64,000 bases of DNA from Rhizobium sp. TH2 (lineage in GTDB: Bacteria > Pseudomonadota > Alphaproteobacteria > Rhizobiales > Rhizobiaceae). Position numbers and translations under genes: made by a program. Below the pieces are notes generated by a model. That model ran no database searches. It was not told the DNA's origin and was given only the letters and a program-made list of their open reading frames with translations. Within the stretch, counting starts at the first letter, position 1. Every line of letters begins with the position of its first letter. This document shows positions 63,427 to 64,000 of the stretch, piece after piece. Location of the stretch: positions 3,968,001-4,032,000 of the forward strand of contig NZ_CP062231.1 of assembly GCF_024707525.1 (NCBI RefSeq), given 5' to 3'.

Positions 63427-64000
63427 GACTGCACGGTCCCGATGCTGGGCAAACAGCGATGCCTGTTTCCAATCTCATCCTCTCCTCCCAACCCCTTCGC
63501 GCTGCGATCCCTAGGCATATCTGGGGAGCAAGCAAGGCGCTTGCCGCCGAGCGCCAATTCAACCGCAATCCGTAGCGCGCGAGCCGCGCCAGATGGAACG
63601 GCGCTCAAGATATCACCATGGGATATCCTAACCTAGTTTATCTCACAAAGATATCACCTCTGTCGAAAAATTTTTCTGCAAAAGAATTTTTTTTCACCAA
63701 AGATTGATACTCTGAATGGGTGAGAGAACATGTGGAGCACCTTTGATGGTTGCGCCAATCGACGGCTCACTCGAAAGCCCACAGCGGTCCCCCGCCCGGG
63801 TGATCTGATGGCGTCATCACCTCGAAAAACCGCTCATCGCCAAGCAGAGTTCGAATAAATGCTAACAATTTCAATACAATCTGAAAACATGTGGGATCTT
63901 CACGCCAATCGACGAAAACCCATCAAGCTCCTCGAACCAACGACCATCTTGCACCAGAATGGCATGTCAAATCGACCATCTACGGCTTCTAAACGGGCCG
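63427..64000. other. non-coding region upstream of eryA
   Basis: No credible gene is seen in 574 bp. The part at 63610-63720 is AT-rich, unlike the rest of the window, and includes runs of A and T at 63663-63695. It should hold the eryA promoter. Beyond it are two copies of a 9-mer/12-mer pair (AACATGTGG with CGCCAATCGACG) at 63727-63764 and 63886-63914. The end toward 64000 has no clear open frame with a ribosome site. Confidence 0.6.
63607..63658. repeat. paired AAGATATCACC sites upstream of eryA
   Basis: AAGATATCACC occurs exactly at 63607-63617 and 63648-63658, 41 bp apart, about four turns of DNA. GGGATATCC (63621-63628) lies between and adds a third GATATC core. They are 181 and 222 bases upstream of the eryA start, a place for an activator or looping repressor such as the SorC-type EryD. 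Binding is inferred. Confidence 0.5.

Overview
The window is GC-rich, tightly packed chromosome- or megaplasmid-like DNA from an alphaproteobacterium. It is most likely a Rhizobiales (Hyphomicrobiales) member near Rhizobiaceae. The reasons are gene content (urtABCDE beside urease, an eryABCD-tpiB-rpiB erythritol cluster, many sugar ABC importers, an Omp25-like porin), a rhizobial-type intergenic palindrome at about 11.0 kb, and the frequent ATGA stop/start overlaps. No rRNA, tRNA, transposase, phage gene or CRISPR array was seen.

Region by region. 0-4.5 kb: a response regulator cut by the window edge, translationally coupled to a very large NCS1-permease/histidine-kinase/receiver fusion, then a divergent ArsR-AHSA1 pair with a possibly leaderless promoter lying in palindromes. 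4.6-11 kb: the urea ABC transporter urtABCDE, with an extra membrane-anchored protein between urtD and urtE. 11-22 kb: the urease genes ureD-A-B-C and ureE-F-G. They are interleaved with small accessory genes (DUF1272, LprI-like, a glycosyltransferase-29-like 'urease operon accessory protein', an AbrB-type protein, DUF3995) and split between ureC and ureE by aqpZ, a cellulose-synthase-like glycosyltransferase and a periplasmic binding protein. 22-28 kb: an MFS exporter, a 5-formyl-THF cyclo-ligase homologue, a two-subunit aconitase-X type dehydratase (hydroxyproline family) facing a proline-racemase-superfamily enzyme, and a serine hydrolase. 28-35 kb: mostly small conserved or hypothetical genes, an outer-membrane barrel, two Fe/2OG-type oxygenases and a flavoprotein.

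35-42 kb: an uncharacterised catabolic or uptake locus. A GntR regulator with two winged-helix domains and an HSL-type esterase diverge, across a clear palindrome, from a ribose-type ABC importer (binding protein, two permeases, double ATPase). 42-49 kb: a ribitol (adonitol) locus with D-ribulokinase, ribitol 2-dehydrogenase, a three-gene ABC importer and an AraC regulator. 49-54.5 kb: an RND efflux pump (permease, lipoprotein adaptor) with a TetR regulator next to a 56-bp palindrome. 54.6-63.4 kb: ThuA-like protein, DhaL, DhaK, then rpiB, tpiB, eryD, eryC, eryB, eryA. The last 0.57 kb is non-coding.

How the genes work together: urt imports urea and ure hydrolyses it to ammonia and CO2 with nickel inserted by UreDEFG. 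The ribitol locus turns ribitol into D-ribulose and D-ribulose-5-phosphate. The ery genes turn erythritol into D-erythrose-4-phosphate, and the nearby DhaK/DhaL pair could feed free erythrulose or dihydroxyacetone into the same phosphate pool. The theme is scavenging of nitrogen and polyols, as expected of a soil or plant-associated bacterium. Functions are assigned by motif and family recognition from the sequence alone; no database search was run.
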